Source: Armatimonadota bacterium | GTDB taxonomy: Bacteria; Armatimonadota; Fimbriimonadia; Fimbriimonadales; Fimbriimonadaceae | Direction of reading: 5' to 3' | Assembly (NCBI GenBank): GCA_025360125.1 | Contig: JANYCU010000024.1 | Location: 58,287 to 122,286 of the forward strand | Length of the DNA: 64,000 nucleotides | In this document: positions 61,152-64,000 of the stretch, piece by piece | Numbering within the stretch: position 1 is the first letter of the stretch | How the letters are laid out: the number at the start of each line of letters is the position of its first letter | Notes under the pieces: model-generated | Told to the model about the DNA's origin: nothing | The model's input: the letters and a program-made list of their open reading frames with translations, nothing else | Database searches by the model: none | Position numbers and translations under genes: made by a program

Positions 61152-61931
61152 CTATCGATCCATGATGCCTGGCCACGAGTAGCCGACGACCTTTCGGAAG
61201 AACACGTTAAGTGGAACTGTTGGGATGACCGTTCGTTTCCCTGGAGGCTCACTCGTTATCTGAAATAGCCGCTCAATCTCGGGGTGCAACACCTGGTTTC
61301 GCGGCATCGGAGCCAATTCAACTCCACTCCGCTTGATCTCGAGCATGTGCTCAATTTCATCGCGCACGTCACCCGATGGATAGTATTCGTCAAGCAAATC
61401 GCCGAATCGGCAAGGAGCTGGCTTTTGGTGGTCAAAGATAAATCGGGCACATAGTAACGACCGCATGACATAGAAATACTTCTTGAAAGGGAGTGTTGGT
61501 GTGTCTCGAAAATCGGCATAGTTGCCCGTCGCCATCGAGCGAAAATGGTGAAAACAAGCTTGTGGATCAAAGAAGTCCAAACACAATTGTTTGAATTCCG
61601 GAAACAGCTCCGCGTCTTCATAGTACGACTCATGAGTCGCCAACCAATCATGCAAAGAAGGATTCGACTTTTTCGCTAGCAGGAGAGCCTTCCTCAAATC
61701 CCAGCCTGCAAAGTCGAGGTCATCATCCCCGATTTCCTCGATAACATCTCGCCTTGTCTCAATGCTGAGATACCATTCCACGGGCATCCAATAAACAAAT
61801 CGAACATCATAGTCGCTGTTGGCCGACTCAAACCCCCATGCCCGACTTCCCGATTCAACCGCGAATAGACACTTGGCATCATGCCTTGCCAACAGTCCTT
61901 TCAGTCGGTCACAAATCTGCTCGTTCGTCAC
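61152..61931 (-). CDS. Predicted nucleotidyltransferase (COG3541/YcgL-like)
   Basis: 259 residues. Polymerase-beta type site ESGSRAWGFESANSDYDVRFVY: the G-S-R-A-W-G and D-Y-D-V-R carry the metal-binding acidic pair. The rest is helical with LPFKKYFYVMRSLLCARFI, as in COG3541. Substrate (a nucleotide added to RNA, protein or small molecule) unknown. Ends near fumarase on the same strand. Confidence 0.82.
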   Translation of the reverse strand: MTNEQICDRLKGLLARHDAKCLFAVESGSRAWGFESANSDYDVRFVYWMPVEWYLSIETRRDVIEEIGDDDLDFAGWDLRKALLLAKKSNPSLHDWLATHESYYEDAELFPEFKQLCLDFFDPQACFHHFRSMATGNYADFRDTPTLPFKKYFYVMRSLLCARFIFDHQKPAPCRFGDLLDEYYPSGDVRDEIEHMLEIKRSGVELAPMPRNQVLHPEIERLFQITSEPPGKRTVIPTVPLNVFFRKVVGYSWPGIMDR

Positions 61932-61977
61932 TTTCTAGCTCCTGGCCCAAATGCATAGCATGCCCTTTGCCCTTATC

Positions 61978-63579
61978 TTAAACCTGCTCAAAGAAATCGT
62001 TCCCCTTGTCGTCAACCACAATGAATGCAGGGAAGTTCTCAACCTCAATCAACCGAATCGCTTCCATGCCCAGGTCCTCAAAGTCGATGACCTTCACGCT
62101 CTTAATGTTGTTTTGCGCCAAAACCGCCGCCGGACCACCAATCGATCCCAAATAGAACCCGCCGTTCCGCTTACAAGCTGCCGTGACTCCCGGAGTCCGG
62201 TTGCCCTTCGCCAACATCACCATCGAGCCACCTGCCTTTTGGAACAGGTCCACAAAGGCGTCCATTCGTCCCGCCGTCGTAGGGCCAAATGAGCCAGTGA
62301 CCATCCCCTCAGGCGTCTTCGCCGGGCCAGCGTAATAAACCGGATAATCCTTGAAGTACTGAGGCATCGGCTGCCCGTCTTCCATCATCTTTCGAATCCG
62401 AGCGTGAGCGCTGTCCCGTGCCACAATCATCGGCCCTGTCAAGCTAACCCGAGTCTTCACCGGGAATGCCGAAAGCAATTCACGAATTTTCTCCATTCCC
62501 ATCGTCAAATCAATCCGAACCGCAGGTGCCATTTCTGGTGGCTCGACGGGCAAGAATTGGGCTGGATTGTGCTCGAGCTGCTCGATGAACACCCCTTGCT
62601 TGGTGATCTTCGCCTTAATTTGTCGGTCGGCCGAACAACTCACGCCAATCCCAATTGGTAGCGATGCAGCATGGCGGGGAAGTCGAACCACCTTGACGTC
62701 GTGGGCAAAATACTTGCCTCCAAACTGGGCACCAATGTGGCAATCCTGAGCGAGCTTCAGCACTTTGGCTTCCCACTCCGAATCTCGGAAAGCTCGTCCA
62801 CCCGCACTGCCCGAAGTTGGCAGATGATCCAAATATCCCGTCGTCAAAAGCTTCAAAGTCTTCGTCGTATTCTCAATGCTCGTTCCGCCGACGACCACAC
62901 AAAGGTGATACGGTGGGCATGCGCTCGTGCCAATTTCCTTCAACTTCGAAGCAATGAACTCCGAAAGGTCTTTGTCGTTCAAAATTGCTGGTGTGGATTG
63001 GTAGAAGAACATCTTGTTCGCGCTTCCACCGCCCTTGGCGATGAACATCAAGTTGTATTCGTCGCCCTTCACCGCCATGATGTCGCACTGCGCTGGTAGG
63101 TTCGAGCGAGTATTCGTCTCGTTAAACATCTGGAGCGGAGCCAATTGGCTATAGCGCAGATAATTTGTTTGATACGCTTCATAAATACCCTCAGCCAAGG
63201 CCTCTTCCTCATCAAAGTCAGTGAGGACGTATTGTCCCTTCTTGCCATAAGTGATCGCGGTTCCGGTGTCCTGACAGGTCGGCAACAGTCCGTGCGCTGC
63301 CACGACGGCATTCTGCAAATGTGTGTAGATGACAAACTTGTCATTGTCGCTCGCCTCTGGGTCGTCTAACTCCGCTCGCAACTGCTTCAGGTGCGCATTC
63401 CGGAAGAAATAGTTAATCTCGTAGAGGCCTTCTTTCGCCAGGCGAGTCAGAACCTCTCGGTCAACCTTCAGGTACGCCTTTCCCCCAACCTCGACTGTCG
63501 ATACCCCTTCCATCCCCAACGCTCGGTATTCGGTCGTGTCTGGTCCAAGTTGAAGAGTTGGCTCGAATTCAAAAGGCAT
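61978..63579 (-). CDS. Class I fumarate hydratase
   Basis: 533 residues from MPFEFEPT; the frame to 63681 enters repeats and is rejected. An oxygen-sensitive [4Fe-4S] enzyme interconverting fumarate and malate. Candidate cluster Cys are in GLLPTCQDTGTAITYGKKG, GTSACPPYHLCVVVGG and IGVSCSADRQIKAKITKQG. The C-terminal beta domain has GTTAGRMD-type GPTTAGRMDAFVDLF. CATAAT ends 6 nt before the ATG and no ribosome site is seen. Confidence 0.94.
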   Translation of the reverse strand: MPFEFEPTLQLGPDTTEYRALGMEGVSTVEVGGKAYLKVDREVLTRLAKEGLYEINYFFRNAHLKQLRAELDDPEASDNDKFVIYTHLQNAVVAAHGLLPTCQDTGTAITYGKKGQYVLTDFDEEEALAEGIYEAYQTNYLRYSQLAPLQMFNETNTRSNLPAQCDIMAVKGDEYNLMFIAKGGGSANKMFFYQSTPAILNDKDLSEFIASKLKEIGTSACPPYHLCVVVGGTSIENTTKTLKLLTTGYLDHLPTSGSAGGRAFRDSEWEAKVLKLAQDCHIGAQFGGKYFAHDVKVVRLPRHAASLPIGIGVSCSADRQIKAKITKQGVFIEQLEHNPAQFLPVEPPEMAPAVRIDLTMGMEKIRELLSAFPVKTRVSLTGPMIVARDSAHARIRKMMEDGQPMPQYFKDYPVYYAGPAKTPEGMVTGSFGPTTAGRMDAFVDLFQKAGGSMVMLAKGNRTPGVTAACKRNGGFYLGSIGGPAAVLAQNNIKSVKVIDFEDLGMEAIRLIEVENFPAFIVVDDKGNDFFEQV

Positions 63580-63660
63580 ACCGTTATTATGAGCGAGGCC
63601 TACATGGAGCGCAGGCATCCTGCGTGCATTTCGAGGACATGGAATCAACGATCCGAGGTC

Positions 63661-63696
63661 AAAAAAAAAGTGGGAGGGCATCGTGCAACCCTCCCT
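63661..63696 (-). terminator. Terminator of the truncated transposase transcript
   Basis: On the minus strand: GGGAGGG, a ten-base loop, CCCTCCC, then A-C and nine T residues. Confidence 0.75.
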
Positions 63697-63701
63697 TTCA
63701 C

Positions 63702-63855
63702 AGCTTTCAGCTTTCAGCTTTCAGCTTTCAGCTTTCAGCTTTCAGCTTTCAGCTTTCAGCTTTCAGCTTTCAGCTTTCAGCTTTCAGCCAACGGCCAACG
63801 GCCAACGGCCAACGGCCAACGGCCAACGGCCAACGGCCAACGGCCAACGGCCAAC
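63702..63855. repeat. Two adjoining heptanucleotide tandem arrays
   Basis: About 12 units of AGCTTTC (63702-63788) run directly into about 10 units of CAACGGC (63788-63855). The units are unrelated to each other but have the same 7-bp length. No spacers, so not CRISPR. Confidence 0.95.
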
Positions 63856-63867
63856 AGCTCTGTACAG

Positions 63868-64000
63868 TCAAGCTTCTTGTATGTCAGTTTCAAGATACAT
63901 TAAAACCGTTTGGTAGGGTGTCCTTCCAAGGTTTCTGTATCCTAGGTGGGCTCTTTTCGTATTGTAGTGTACGAGCCATTCTTGGAGGTCTACTTCGAGC
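63868..64000 (-). CDS. Transposase C-terminal fragment (IS481/IS3-type integrase core), cut by the window edge
   Basis: 44 codons visible, open to the window edge: LEVDLQEWLVHYNTKRAHLGYRNLGRTPYQTVLMYLETDIQEA. The W-L-x-x-Y-N-x-x-R-x-H-x-G-Y-R-N-x-G-x-T-P pattern is the end of an rve-type transposase. Most of the gene lies beyond the window. Confidence 0.8.
   Translation of the reverse strand, partial: LEVDLQEWLVHYNTKRAHLGYRNLGRTPYQTVLMYLETDIQEA

Overview
The window looks like chromosomal DNA from a Fimbriimonas-like member of the Armatimonadota, at roughly 50% G+C. This is inferred from gene content: tandem H-X9-DG pilin-like proteins, a PEP-CTERM protein, an SASA-type esterase, DUF4173 and RHS genes, a class I fumarase, short tandem-repeat arrays and REP-like elements. 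No 16S rRNA gene is present, so the placement is tentative.

Layout. 1-3357 (minus): six tandem H-X9-DG pseudopilin-like paralogues, the last cut by the window edge. 3398-7712: an epimerase, ubiX, a TPR-GGDEF cyclase and a TIGR01777 epimerase. 8238-9623: tig and its terminator. 9830-12471: a thiol/metal locus with two related exported beta-barrel-like proteins, a YHS-thioredoxin protein and two cysteine-rich exported proteins. 12651-17758: an MpaA-like peptidase, then a frameshifted RHS gene between direct and inverted repeats. 18146-31000: a 3D-domain protein, ksgA, queG, a patatin/membrane gene pair, glgA, a DUF2807 lipoprotein, a hybrid histidine kinase and a thiolase. 31205-34358: a rpoZ-dnaJ-prmA-rsmE operon. 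35772-38898: ccmE-ccmF-panD. 39996-42456: an IS1595-type transposon with passenger genes. 42567-44946: pgk, then rplJ-rplL. 45145-51404: PEP-CTERM, glycosidase, transporter and esterase genes. 51461-52952: two tRNA-Ser genes and the remnant of an integrated element. 53092-56855: a class III aminotransferase, yefM-yoeB, an HD-GYP gene and selA. 56933-64000: two tatA genes, a dehydrogenase, DUF4173, a nucleotidyltransferase, fumarase, repeat arrays and a truncated transposase.

Main discovery. The two barrel-like genes at 9830 and 11854 each read from a signal peptide to a C-terminal Phe if in-frame TGA codons are read through. The TGAs fall at equivalent places and would give UxxU in one protein and CxxU in the other. 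A hairpin fitting the bacterial SECIS description follows the second TGA. The window also encodes SelA (55521-56855), the enzyme that makes Sec-tRNA. I infer a candidate new selenoprotein family working with the thioredoxin-like protein encoded between its two members.

Other notable structure: many genes have a -10-like hexamer exactly 6 nt before the start codon, which suggests leaderless mRNAs; a three-copy hairpin repeat shows compensatory changes; and a tRNA-Ser 3' end is duplicated around a decayed integrase.
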